Origin: Axinella damicornis
Taxonomy: Eukaryota > Porifera > Demospongiae > Axinellida > Axinellidae
Direction of reading: 5' to 3'
NCBI GenBank assembly: GCA_963931865.1
Contig: OZ007506.1
Coordinates: 3,654,926 to 3,718,925, forward strand
Length of the DNA stretch: 64,000 nt
In this document: positions 11,901-21,424 of the stretch, piece after piece
Numbering within the stretch: position 1 is the stretch's first letter
Layout: each line of letters starts with the position of its first letter
Notes under the pieces: generated by a model
What the model was told of the DNA's origin: nothing
The model's database searches: none
Seen by the model: only the letters and a program-made list of their open reading frames with translations
Position numbers and translations under genes: made by a program

Positions 11901-14900
11901 GGCTGATTACAGCGGAGCTGGAATGTATGTAGCAAGAAGTATTGTGAGGTTTTTTGGAAACTGTTATTTCCAGGCCAACCAAGCAACAGAGAATGGTGGA
12001 GGAATCTACGCTAGAGAAAACAGTCAAGTCATTTTATGTGGAGTCAATAATTTTGAAAACAATTCAGCAGAAAGGGGAGGTGGAGTTGGCTTAGAAGACA
12101 GTACGTTAAAGGATGAAGCTTCAAATCATGCCAGCTGCTTTACATACCTTTACTCCACACATAGAGTTACAGTTAACTCCTTCAATACTAACCATGCTGC
12201 AACTATTGGTGGAGGAATTTTTGCAATGAATGGTACCTTGAATTTACAAGGAAAGAACTTGTTCAGTGGTAACACTGCCATCAGAACTGGAGGAGGAGTG
12301 TATGCATTCGACAGCAGTTTGCACTTACCTGGAGATATAACCTTCTCCAACAACTCTGCAGTGCAATATGGTGGAGGTTTGGCTGCTGTCCTCTGCAAGT
12401 CGGTGAGCATGAGTGGATCAACAAACATGAAGTGGAATTCAGCATACAGTGGAGGGGCAATGTACGTAGATGACAGTACAGTGCACATAGACGGAAAGAA
12501 CTGTTTCCATGACAACATGGCCCGAGCTGAAGGTGGAGTAATACATGTGACTAAGAGCAGAGTAACTCTGAATGGTACAAATACTTTCGAAACTAACATG
12601 GCACAAGAAAGGGGTGGATCAATTTTTACTACATGCAGTGACTTGATCTTCACTGGCAACAACTTGTTTCAGCTCTCAATAAGCCGACAGGGAGCTGCAA
12701 TTTGTGCATCTCACAGTGACTTGACATTTCAGGGAAACACAATGTTTTTGAACAACACAGCAACCCATGGTGGCGCTATCCAGGTTCTACTGAATAGCAA
12801 ATTGGTTTTTGCAAACAGCAGTCATCACACAAGGATTGCAAATGAACTGTTTTGCACAGGGCAGACAATAAATGGCCAGAGTCGATCGAAAAATGAAGAT
12901 GGAATTGTAAATTGTATCCCTCAAGGTAGCAGCTTTGTGAGCAACACAGCTTTCCAAGGCGGAGCAGCTTATTTTGACCAGAGCTCAAAATTGTACCTTG
13001 ATCCTGCCTCACCTCTTCAGTTCAAAGGTAATGCGGCAAATGAATCTGGCGGAGCAATTTATGTAGCAGATGTTGTTGGGCAGCACCTTGATGGTTTAAG
13101 TTCACCATTCCGAAATGAGTGTTTCTTCCACATCCTAATGGGACAACAATCCACTCACCTGGATCTGCAGTTGAGTTTCCAGAATAACTCTGCTAGGAAG
13201 AGAGGAAGTGTTCTTTATGGTGGTTTACTGAACAAGTGCGACTTCTCTGCAGTGATGCCACACCCCAACACAACAAGTGCAGTGGATGTCTTCAGTAGAT
13301 ATATCTTGAATGACAATGAGCATTCCAAAATGACACCCATTTCATCTGATCCGACAGAGGTATGCTTTTGTAGCAACAACAGAACTGAGTGCGAGGAAAA
13401 AACTCAACATAAAAGTGTCTTTGCAGGTCAACGTTTTGATGTATCTGTGCTCGCAGTCGATCAGGCAAATGAAGCAATTCCGGCCATCTTCCATGCTGAC
13501 CTTAATAATGAAAACAGGTCATACATTATTGCGAATCAATGCACTCAAAAGGAATATACTTTCACTTCTGCGAATTATGTGAATCAAATTACGCTATATC
13601 CCAGTAGGGTGTCAGGTGAGACGGTAGAACTTACCGTCAACATCATTCTTAAAGACTGTCCACCAGGCTTTCAGCTACTCAACTCCTCCGGTAAATGTGA
13701 ATGTGCCCCCAGACTACAGCAGTACACTGACGACTGTGACATTAACAAACAAGCAATACTGCGAACTGGCCATGGAGCTGGCAACTTCTGGGTTGGTGTC
13801 TCGGACAATAATGGGACATATGATGGACTGATTCTTAATGGAAATTGTCCTCTCAACTACTGCACAAGAAGCAAAAAATACATTCACTTGAATGATTCTA
13901 GTGAACAGTGTGATTTCAACCGCACTGGTCTCTTATGTGGACAGTGTAGGGACGGAGAAAGTTCTATACTAGGCAGTCCCAAGTGCAGACAATGTGATAA
14001 TCAGCACCTGCTTCTCCTTGTTGTGTTTGCTATAGCTGGAGTTTCTTTAGTTCTCTTGCTATTCCTTCTAAACTTAACAGTAGCAGCTGGAACCATCCAC
14101 GGACTGATATTCTATGCCAACATTATTGCATCAAATCATCACATCTTTCTCCCTCGAGACCAGAGCATGATTTGTACTGTGTTCATTTCCTGGTTGAATC
14201 TCGACTTCGGCATTGAGACCTGCTTCTACAATGGGATGGACACTTTCGTGAAAACTTGCTTACAATTTGCATTTCCACTTTATGTTTGGACACTCGTAGG
14301 AGCACTAGTTTACATCAGCCGTCACTCACTGCTAGTGTCAAAGCTCCTTGGCACAAACACCATTCCAGTTTTGGCAACCCTCTTCTTTCTGTCTTATGCA
14401 AAGATTCTGCACATCATCCTTGTTGCACTTTCTCTCACCTCTCTCCATTATCCCAGTGGAGAAGAAATCGTCTGGCTCTATGATGCAAGCATTCCACGAT
14501 CATGGTACATTCCACTTGCAGTAGTAGCTGTTCTGTTCTTATTGTTTCTCTTCCTTCCATACACCTTTCTACTGCTTCTAGGCCAGTGGTTGCGAACGAA
14601 ATCAGACTTTTGGGTCTTATCCTGGGCTAATAATCTCTATGTGAAAGACTTCCTTGATGCATATCATGCACCGTACCAGTTGAAACATCGCTACTGGACT
14701 GGGCTGTTGCTCCTGCTTCGATGTGGCCTCTATCTCGTCTTTGCTTTCAATGTGAGTGGAGAGTCTAGTACTAATCTTCTGGCTATTTCGCTAGCGGTGC
14801 TCGGAGTAACAGTGATCTTGCTCTTCACTGGCAGTGTGTACAAAAATTGGGGGTTGAATGTTCTTGAAATTTCGTTCATTGTAAATCTTGGTATCCTTGC

Positions 14901-15216
14901 CGCAGCTACCTACCATGTCACAGTAGTGAGCCAGAAAGGCAATAGTCAAGTACATGGAAGCCAAGTTGCGACTTATATATCCATTAGTGTAGCTTTCCTG
15001 ACATTCCTGGGAATTCTTCTCGGCCATATCTACCTTCAAATCAAATCCAAAATGCGGAGGTATAAGTTGAATACCTATCAGATACATCGCCATGCCAATA
15101 GAGGAAATTTGCAGCCTGAGAATCAAGATCTGGGAAATCAGCCGCTAGTTGCTCCAACAAGAAGTTTTGTTCAACTTCGTGAACCACTGGACTTGCTTGA
15201 CACAGACACCCTATGA
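8968..15216 (+). CDS. Giant beta-helix repeat surface protein with C-terminal multi-pass membrane domain (complete)
   Basis: The protein is about 2,082 residues. I chose ATG 8968 because a splice-acceptor-like TTTTACAG lies just before it; ATG 8941 is in frame, and ATG 8992 gives the tightest signal peptide (LAGTVVLLGVLFLSAAHSA). Residues ~40-1600 are beta-helix repeats (GGGIYA turn, TF.NNSA steps) like chlamydial Pmp repeats, with dense N-glycosylation sites. Residues ~334-608 are ten nearly identical units. A Cys-rich knot with LCGQC and CRQC lies around 1650-1680. Then come 8-9 membrane helices, the first at ~1680 and the last at ~2004, and a basic cytoplasmic tail. The same knot and membrane domain occur in the 52220 and 62944 genes. 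Introns are absent after the start. Ligand, signalling partner and function are unknown; adhesion or recognition at the cell surface is inference. Confidence 0.9.
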   Translation: MKKLEVGDMVVAAKLHLAGTVVLLGVLFLSAAHSATYYVRPTSTNATCPHSPDPCLTLTEYGRNHDQHFNASDIELKLLPGIHVLEVSFAVANIRHVKLLGNSNSTEVLCTDDVGIVFENVSGLTIDGLMFTSCGRHRSSPVRYVATSLDLYGLFVDSVQHTMIANCTFQNSPSTALAVVNSSAVLENTSFLGNGKILSERCSASPNSNLCRVLGGGMLVAKSSLNFTGTTLFARNIAYRGGGICIENISTVIFSGTSTFTNNSVWNGDSGGGIAVQDNSILTLIGTNTFVSNSVSSQYSNSGGGGISAQDNSTLTLSGTNTFVRNSISSHYGNGGGVYAQYHTTVNMNGNTTFTHNSAPNGGGLCAHYHTTVSMNENTTFVYNSAYIGGAINVRQDRSTVNMNENTTFIHNSAVMYGGGIYAQDSTTVNMNENTTFIYNSAYNGGGGIYAKDYTTVNMNENTTFIHNSATDHVGGGGICAQDHTTVNMNGDTTFTYNSAVDGGGIYAFSHTTVNMKENTTFIHNSAYNGGGIYASYYTTVNMKENTTFTHNSAATSGGGVFAEGYTTVNMNENTNFIHNSAASAGGGINAQSHTILNMTGTSIFISNFGRDGGGILATQNSAIYLKGNNSFRRNRAGNHGGGISMEVSSTLTIHEDSILTFPDSANFVSNSARRGGAIYSSSSEIKVSAICKISNNSAHLDGGGVYSDHSTLWFGNSCLNNLTCSPSSTSFVSNSARRGGAIHSIFSEIKLSSAVSKISNNSAQLDGGGVYSDSSIFSFGNCTLNNNQAQIGAGIYLDNSTMNLTGYNHVEENVAVFYGAGIYTQRTLLTLTGNNAFRRNTAMREGGGIYAIASSTLDFNGNITFTDSVANVSGGAVWLENSILKLDSYTSFRNCGAAYEGGAIIAYDSHVKANGKSTFISNSATRGGAISVRWSSLQFYSGSELEVLNNSAVTGGGIFSDNSTLEFNENCTFMANLADYSGAGMYVARSIVRFFGNCYFQANQATENGGGIYARENSQVILCGVNNFENNSAERGGGVGLEDSTLKDEASNHASCFTYLYSTHRVTVNSFNTNHAATIGGGIFAMNGTLNLQGKNLFSGNTAIRTGGGVYAFDSSLHLPGDITFSNNSAVQYGGGLAAVLCKSVSMSGSTNMKWNSAYSGGAMYVDDSTVHIDGKNCFHDNMARAEGGVIHVTKSRVTLNGTNTFETNMAQERGGSIFTTCSDLIFTGNNLFQLSISRQGAAICASHSDLTFQGNTMFLNNTATHGGAIQVLLNSKLVFANSSHHTRIANELFCTGQTINGQSRSKNEDGIVNCIPQGSSFVSNTAFQGGAAYFDQSSKLYLDPASPLQFKGNAANESGGAIYVADVVGQHLDGLSSPFRNECFFHILMGQQSTHLDLQLSFQNNSARKRGSVLYGGLLNKCDFSAVMPHPNTTSAVDVFSRYILNDNEHSKMTPISSDPTEVCFCSNNRTECEEKTQHKSVFAGQRFDVSVLAVDQANEAIPAIFHADLNNENRSYIIANQCTQKEYTFTSANYVNQITLYPSRVSGETVELTVNIILKDCPPGFQLLNSSGKCECAPRLQQYTDDCDINKQAILRTGHGAGNFWVGVSDNNGTYDGLILNGNCPLNYCTRSKKYIHLNDSSEQCDFNRTGLLCGQCRDGESSILGSPKCRQCDNQHLLLLVVFAIAGVSLVLLLFLLNLTVAAGTIHGLIFYANIIASNHHIFLPRDQSMICTVFISWLNLDFGIETCFYNGMDTFVKTCLQFAFPLYVWTLVGALVYISRHSLLVSKLLGTNTIPVLATLFFLSYAKILHIILVALSLTSLHYPSGEEIVWLYDASIPRSWYIPLAVVAVLFLLFLFLPYTFLLLLGQWLRTKSDFWVLSWANNLYVKDFLDAYHAPYQLKHRYWTGLLLLLRCGLYLVFAFNVSGESSTNLLAISLAVLGVTVILLFTGSVYKNWGLNVLEISFIVNLGILAAATYHVTVVSQKGNSQVHGSQVATYISISVAFLTFLGILLGHIYLQIKSKMRRYKLNTYQIHRHANRGNLQPENQDLGNQPLVAPTRSFVQLREPLDLLDTDTL
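9967..10790 (+). repeat. Coding tandem array of ten ~75-bp units
   Basis: Ten successive units encode GGG-(I/V)-YA-(variable)-TTVNMNENTTF-(I/T)-HNSA. They are far more alike than the surrounding beta-helix repeats, which points to recent expansion or gene conversion. Each unit carries an N-T-T glycosylation site. Variation is concentrated in the few residues after GGGIYA, the turn of the predicted helix. Copy number is likely to vary between individuals. Confidence 0.9.
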
Positions 15217-15730
15217 AATCAGCACCACACCGATACAAATGGAACAAGGACAAGACTTAGTAGTAACATCAATGATCGCACTTCTATAATCAATTTTGTT
15301 TGATTAGTTCTCCATGCATAGTTTGATGTTACTGAATGCAGCTAGCGATTGCTATCTTGGCTGTTTATTAGTAACTGTTGCATATCTGCTGCACTTAGCA
15401 TGACATTGTATTGTATATTGCTGAATGCTGTTTAAAAGTTATTGCTTTCTTTGTGGTTCATCGGTTAATATTTCCAGCTGCCATAAGTCTTGGAACAGCA
15501 CTGGGGGGGATGTCTTGGCATAGTCTTATACATTGAGTTGTCCGGAATGTTGAACTGATGATCATCATGCAGTATAGCACTGACGTCATGGAAATGATGT
15601 CTTTCCATGCAGGTTTTCAGTATCGGCAGCGACTAGACACAGCAAATCTCTGTGCTATGCTAGCTACCTGCAAGTGTTTCACAAAAGCTGAGTTGAGAAC
15701 AAGCATGCAGGTCGATTGTGATTGTACATT

Positions 15731-15942
15731 ACTGGTCCCTCTGACCCTCTCAGAGATGACTGGTGACCTCAATTGTGGTATCACAGTTGGTTGCTAAATT
15801 ATTACCCACACATAATTGCATTCTATCAGGACAACTCAAATCAAGGCACATGCCCAGATGTCGACCCTTCCTGTGCAAATGCGAAGGGTCTGGTTCCAAG
15901 ACTAAGGTCACCAGTCATCTCAGAGAAGGTCAGAGGGACCAG
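15731..15942. repeat. Inverted repeat, partner of 3673-3884
   Basis: Same ~38-bp arms and spacing as the copy 1 structure, inherited with the large duplication. Confidence 0.75.
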
Positions 15943-17139
15943 ATTCAGTTTAGTAGGCATTTATCAATACGTACAGAGAAATGTGCTATGATCTCCATGC
16001 ATAGTAACCTGTTGGTGGGTGTGGCACAATGCTATGGCAGACATTACTGTGCTGCTTTGCAGGTTCAGCACTATAATTATGTGCAAATTAAGGTATGGTT
16101 GCTAATTCAATACCACATTGACTTAATTAGAGTGTTTGCTATTAAGTGACAGCTGTACTAGAACTTTAAATATCATTGGGAACCACATCCGCTTTCATAG
16201 TGCTTTTACCAGTTCAAAGAACTTGCAAAAGCATAGTACACAAAAATTGTAAACTAGGAATTTACTTATTCTCGAGATTGTGGTATGCATCTCAATATTA
16301 TGCATAACCATCAGATTCTGATGATAAGGCCCCTATTAGTTGCATTGTTGTTTCTGCCCCACTGCCAGCATCCAGATTTCAGGGCTGCATGAACTTACCA
16401 TTATGACACAATTTTGTGTAATTAATGTCATAGCATTCCCTAGTCCTCATTGCCCCTGAATGCCTGCACTTTGTGTTGTCTGTAGCACAAGCTGAAGAGA
16501 TAGGCTTGCATTTGTGCGTGCACACGTACCATGCCTGCGTTTGCGTATGCATGCCTGCTTTTGGGTTGTATTCATGTCAGCCTTGCATTTTTTAATGAAA
16601 GGAAGTGACACAATAATAATGAATACCGCCCGCATCCTGAGGGAGAGTTTATACCTGTGGAGCAGAACCAACAATGTCACTAAGAGGGGCCTAAGAATTC
16701 AAGATAATTGGGGCGAGCCTGAGCGAGCCCCACACTAGCTAGCGTGACTTCATTGCACAGTGTGTGTATGTTTGATGTTTGATGGATCTTGCACTTACCG
16801 TAAATTTTAAATCAGTGAATTTCACTTGATGAGCACAATAATATTCAAATTCAACGAACTTGACGAACCGTCTAGCTACCTGTTTGACGAACGATGGCGA
16901 CAACAAAAGATGGAGACCACTCGTGGACATCGGCTAGAGCACCATGAACATTCTTCCTCCTTCGAGTCCTTGGTGGCGACACTGACAAAGACAGAAGACA
17001 GCTCGTGTACCTACATGTACCACCATGGCCGGGGTTAGTCTCGCGGGTTACACTCAACGTGTATCAGCAAAACATTTTTTGACCGAGGATACAAATCACT
17101 TATGCAAACCACGCTAAGCAACCATCCTATGCACCGCAG

Positions 17140-17365
17140 CCCCAACACCAATGCTAGCCATGCCCCCCACCACAGCCCCAACACCAATGCTCCCATCCCA
17201 ACCCCACCCACCATGCTCCACCCCCATGTTCCCACCCCAGCCCCACCCCCCATGCTCCCACCCCCCATGCTCCCACCCACAGCCCCACCCCCCATGCTCC
17301 CACCCCAGCCCCACCCCCCATGCTCCCACCCCCCCATGCTCCCACCCCACCCCCACTTACCCTGG
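17140..17365. repeat. C-rich minisatellite (CCCCATGCTCCCACC-type units)
   Basis: Imperfect units of about 15-22 bp with all Gs nearly on one strand. The open frames across it in several frames are low-complexity artefacts. Confidence 0.85.
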
Positions 17366-17504
17366 CGGTGAAAGGTATTCAGCTAGGGTAAGGTTAGGGT
17401 GAGGGCTCACCTCACCTTAACCTCACCCGAGCTAAACCTAGCCCGAATGGCTTAGACACAAATGGACTCTCCTTTTATACCCGCTGACGCCCAGCTGCTG
17501 GCAA

Positions 17505-17729
17505 GAATCACGCTCATCTCTGTCCACAGTTTACGCGTGCACAAGGAAATTTCCCGCCATAACTGAATAATCGCAGATGCGAACCAATCAGATCGCAGCA
17601 TTACGGTACATCAGCCAACGCACGCAAACGTAATGCTGCGATCTGATTGGTTGGCATCTGCGGTTGTTCAATTTTGGCGGGAATTTTCCTTGTGCACGCG
17701 TAAACTGTGAACAGAGATGAGCGTGATTC
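17505..17729. mobile_element. Long inverted-repeat element, ~95-bp arms
   Basis: The arm GAATCACGCTCATCTCTG pairs with CAGAGATGAGCGTGATTC, and complementarity extends inward through CGCGTGCACAAGG and ACCAATCAGATCGCAGCATTA. It is a foldback MITE-like structure with a ~30-bp loop, present only in copy 2. Confidence 0.8.
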
Positions 17730-19155
17730 TGTCTCTGTCGTTTTTCTTCGCTCAGCGATGCCGTTGGCCTCCTCTGGTACGGTAGGCCCTCTGCCATTGG
17801 CGCTCCCTCTGTTGAGGCCCTTGTAGTTGACTCGGATCCGAATGCTGTTAACTCCTTAGGCAACTTGCCAAGTATAAGCTAGCTAGGATGGTGCCCAGAC
17901 CCGTTGGCGTCTATAGATAGGAACGGTGCCGTGGTTGTTGCTGTGACAGTAACTGTTGGGCTTGAGACTCTATTTCTGTTAGCAGTCCATCTGTAAGTGA
18001 AGAGAGAGAATGGGAGGGAAAGTATAGAATGGAAGACCTGCATGGAAGAAGGCTGTCCTATATGCATAATTATGTAGTAAAAAAAAACCTGTGGAGATAG
18101 GGAGAAGACTGAGGAAGAGATGAGGGAGTTGGTAGATGGCCTCCTTGGATAAAGAATAAATGGAGAGCTAGTGAGTGTTGTGTGGCAGGGGAGGAGAATT
18201 AAGACTAGTGGTGTACATGTAGGTATAGTGAAGAGTGCATGGATGATACTCATATTACTCATTGAGGAAGTGGATCGATGCATGTGTATAGTAGCCCATT
18301 GATGCCATGATATATATATAGTTAACACCACGTCCAATGGTTCCTAAGGGTGTTTACCTCTGTACTTCCTCAGTGGCGTCAGCAAAGACGAACACCGCTA
18401 CTGGACCTACCTATGCATTGAACTCTGAGCTGTACATGACCAGTGTGCTGCATGCATAATAATTATAGATTGTGTTACCTGCCATGTCGCCACTAGACTG
18501 CTTCAGCTAGCCTGACTCATATACTAGTTCCCTGTGTTGTGCATATTTCTGGGGCCTGTGCGCGTGGGCCTGTGTGAGGTTGTGCTGTGCTCATGCAGTC
18601 ACATTCTGATGACAGTCTTGTATAATTATAGAACTGGCATGTGCACTCGCTCAAGCTCGCCCCACAATGTCGCACATTCCACTAGTTTATATATATTTAC
18701 GGTACAGATACATAGGCAAGAAAGTGGGAGTGAATGCGTTGGGTGTAAAATGGAAACACTAGAGCAGAGCTAGGGAGAGTACATAGTGCTACAGGTCACA
18801 CAGACAACCCAATACAGATATAGCAGGGAAACCGAATATCTACATAAAATTATGCTACCTATTTAGTGATGTGTATAAAAATTTGCAAACAAAAATCCAG
18901 GAGGTGTAGCGGTGACCAGTGGAATAGTGTATGTTAGAGTGTGATAATGATTTAGTGTTGTCATGTATATGGATGGTGATACACTTGTAGTCTACCTTCT
19001 TCGCCTTGCTTTTCGCTTTACCTATTATTTGGGGAACAAGAATATGAGAGTGACATAATGAGACTGTGAGTACCCACCACTGACCAAGTAGTTGGTTGGG
19101 ACACTGCTTTGCCTACCAAAACTGTTTGCCGAACTCAAAGTTATACTAAAATAAC

Positions 19156-19714
19156 TAGTGGAATGCAGGACATTGGGGGGCGAGCCTGAGCAAAGTGCAT
19201 GCACCGGGACATGCAAGGAGCAGTTGCACTGTCATCAGAATGTGACTGGGCAATGATCATATATAGGCGACAGAAATTATGGCACTAAACATACACTTGT
19301 ACACATCACAGCAACTGTGAGCTTTTATAGCTGAAGCCGGCACTCCAGCAGCAACCGGCATCACCGCCCGGCCCGGCGGTAGCTATAGGCCCACGAGCAG
19401 TCACCGTCTGGTCCGCGGAGTGTCGCCACCGAGGAGGCAGAATGTTCGTGGTGCTCTAGCCAATGTCCACGAGTGGTCTCTCCTTCTTTGTTGTCGCCAT
19501 CGTCCGTCGAACAGGTAGCTAGACGGTTCACGAGTCCTTGCATTGAGGAGGTGCTAGAGTTCGTTGAATTTAAATATTATTGTGCACGTGCAAGTGAAAT
19601 TCGCTGATTTAAAATTTACGGTAATTGCAAGTCCAAGCAAGCAAGCAAGCAAGCAAACATACACACGCACTGCGCAATGAAGTCACGCTAGTGTGGGGCT
19701 CGCTCAGGCTCGCC
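19156..19714. mobile_element. Copy-2-specific ~560-bp insertion
   Basis: The empty site in copy 1 is about 5625-5632 (AAAATAATGATACC). In copy 2 the flanks are separated by a block bounded by GGGCGAGCCTGAGC and GCTCAGGCTCGCCCC. An AA dinucleotide is shared by both edges. Much of it is the inverse of 16711-17040, and its left end is the inverse of about 18590-18690. It includes an (AAGC)n run near 19632. Confidence 0.65.
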
Positions 19715-20235
19715 CCAATGATACCTGTCTGCTGATATGATAGTGTCCATCCATGCACATGGTAGTTAAATAAGCAATTTATCACATAGAACATGTCCCC
19801 CCCCCACCTTGAAGAAGTATTATGATGTGCCTAAGGCAAGTCATCCCTCTCCCCTGACTTCAACCCAGATTTACGGTACATCAGTGTACACCGTACCTAT
19901 GGCATGCTACTTACACCACATGCATACAGACCTTGTCACACCGCACCCTGTACCTCATTACAGCAACAGAACTTACACTTATTGAGGGTTCTGGTACAGC
20001 ACCAGAGCTAGTTTTGTGTTGTCCCTGTGTACAGGAAGAGAGGTACATGTACAACGGTAACTTCAGTTCAGTGTATTTTGAATGCTGCATCTCCAATACA
20101 GAAGGTTTCACGCAGGTCCTGGGCCGGTGGTGATGTAACATCATCACGGAACTCACTTGAGTTACAATAAACGGCATTGCTCAAACTTTTGTTAGGAGCA
20201 AAGGGCAAATTTCTTTTTAAGGCAAACCACCCTTC

Positions 20236-20325
20236 AAAAACCAAGGGTTTTAGTGGGATTCGAACCCAGGACAGAGCCTGAGTTGAGCACTAGGGACTCT
20301 CACTCTACCAGTGCACCACTGCACA
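20236..20325 (-). other. tRNA-like sequence, SINE head or degenerate tRNA
   Basis: On the minus strand there is an A-box-like TGGTAGAGTGAGAG and, about 40 bases later, a good B box (GGTTCGAATCC), the spacing of an internal RNA polymerase III promoter. I could not fold a convincing cloverleaf or assign an anticodon. Copy 1 (about 6160-6230) lacks the B-box bases. Confidence 0.5.
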
Positions 20326-20887
20326 CCACCATTTATGGTAACTCAAGCGAGTTCAGTGATGATCTCATATCACCCAAGTACACCACTGCACAGAAAATGC
20401 TCAGTGGAAGCAGACTCCACTCTAACATTGCAACAGAAAACATGCTGGAGGACTGTGTATAGGCCTACATACATACCTTTCCTTTCTTAGGTGAAGCAGC
20501 ACCTTCAAGTTTGGACTATAGGAAGACAATGTTACTATACTGAAATATATAAGCACACCCGGAACATTTAGCGTTTTTCTGTTTAGCATAGTCATAGCTT
20601 GTTCACGGATTCTAAGAGAGATTCAGTTCCAGTTTTGAGTTGAAGATGAGTGAGTACTACAGTATAGGAGAGGACCAGGTGGAAAGGGATGTATTCATTT
20701 GTGAACCATCAGACAGCAGGAGGAATGGACGCTATAACCAGACAACGTACCATATTAAAAAAATAATAATTCATGACCCTCACCACACCCACTCATTAAC
20801 AACTTTATCCTAAAACAAAAGCACCATCCTTACAGGCGATCATGTGTACATTGCTGTACCAGGTGAGTGCAACGTTTACTAAGTATA

Positions 20888-21424
20888 CCGTATTTCCGCG
20901 AATAGACGCCGCGGCGTTTACTTATTTCATCGTTCAGTTCGGTGCGGTGACTATTCGAGGGCGGCGTTTATTACTTTGGGCAGTATGACCGCGCCACGTA
21001 CACAGCATCCCTAGCTAGCTCCCCGTCGAATTGCGTGGTATGGCTCTTACAAAAGTTGATCGAGAAACACACAAAACAACAACTTACAATGGGCAAGATT
21101 CGGCAAGTGCCGTTCACGGCGTCTGAGCGCTTTGATTAGCCGTCGCTTTGCGGCAAAGCGATACACACGAGACGAGGACGATGGTGAAGATGCCTTCGCT
21201 GGGTGTATATGGAGGGGGATGACGACAAACTCGGGGACTCAGACTGTCTTCCACGACTGCGTACAAAGTGGCCACGCACGTACGTATACGTACTCGAGAC
21301 TCGGTCATACTTTGCGCACGTGCTAACCCGCCGCGGCGTTTATTCGAGGGCGGCGTTTATTTCACTCAGTGCCTCCAATTGTGCGGCGTTTATTCGAGGG
21401 CGGCGTCTATTTGCAGAAATACGG
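20888..21424. mobile_element. TIR element flanked by TA, CCGTATTTCCGCGAATAGA family
   Basis: The ends are CCGTATTTCCGCGAATAGA and its imperfect inverse, with TA on both sides. Subterminal GCGGCGTTTATTCGAGGGCG motifs repeat several times. Copy 1 lacks the element (about 7276-7285). A relative lies at 32469-33067 inside PDS5 with similar internal sequence. The inner part resembles the remains of a short coding stretch but has stops. The TA target suggests a Tc1/mariner/pogo-type element. Confidence 0.8.

Larger units (their letters stand above)
16597..18083. mobile_element. 1.49-kb insertion specific to copy 2 (composite)
   Basis: At the matching position copy 1 has only a 38-bp hairpin between the same flanks. 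The insert is composite: a GCGAGCCTGAGCG-ended segment (about 16711-17040), a CCCCATGCTCCCACC-type array (17140-17365) and a long inverted repeat (17505-17729). The first segment recurs in inverse orientation at about 19370-19714. No intact transposase was seen. Confidence 0.65.

Noticed and set aside
8968..15216. Chlamydial contamination or direct bacterial origin suggested by Pmp-like repeats
   Set aside because: There is no autotransporter barrel. The C-terminus is a eukaryote-style multi-helix domain shared with neighbours, and the flanks contain spliced animal genes.
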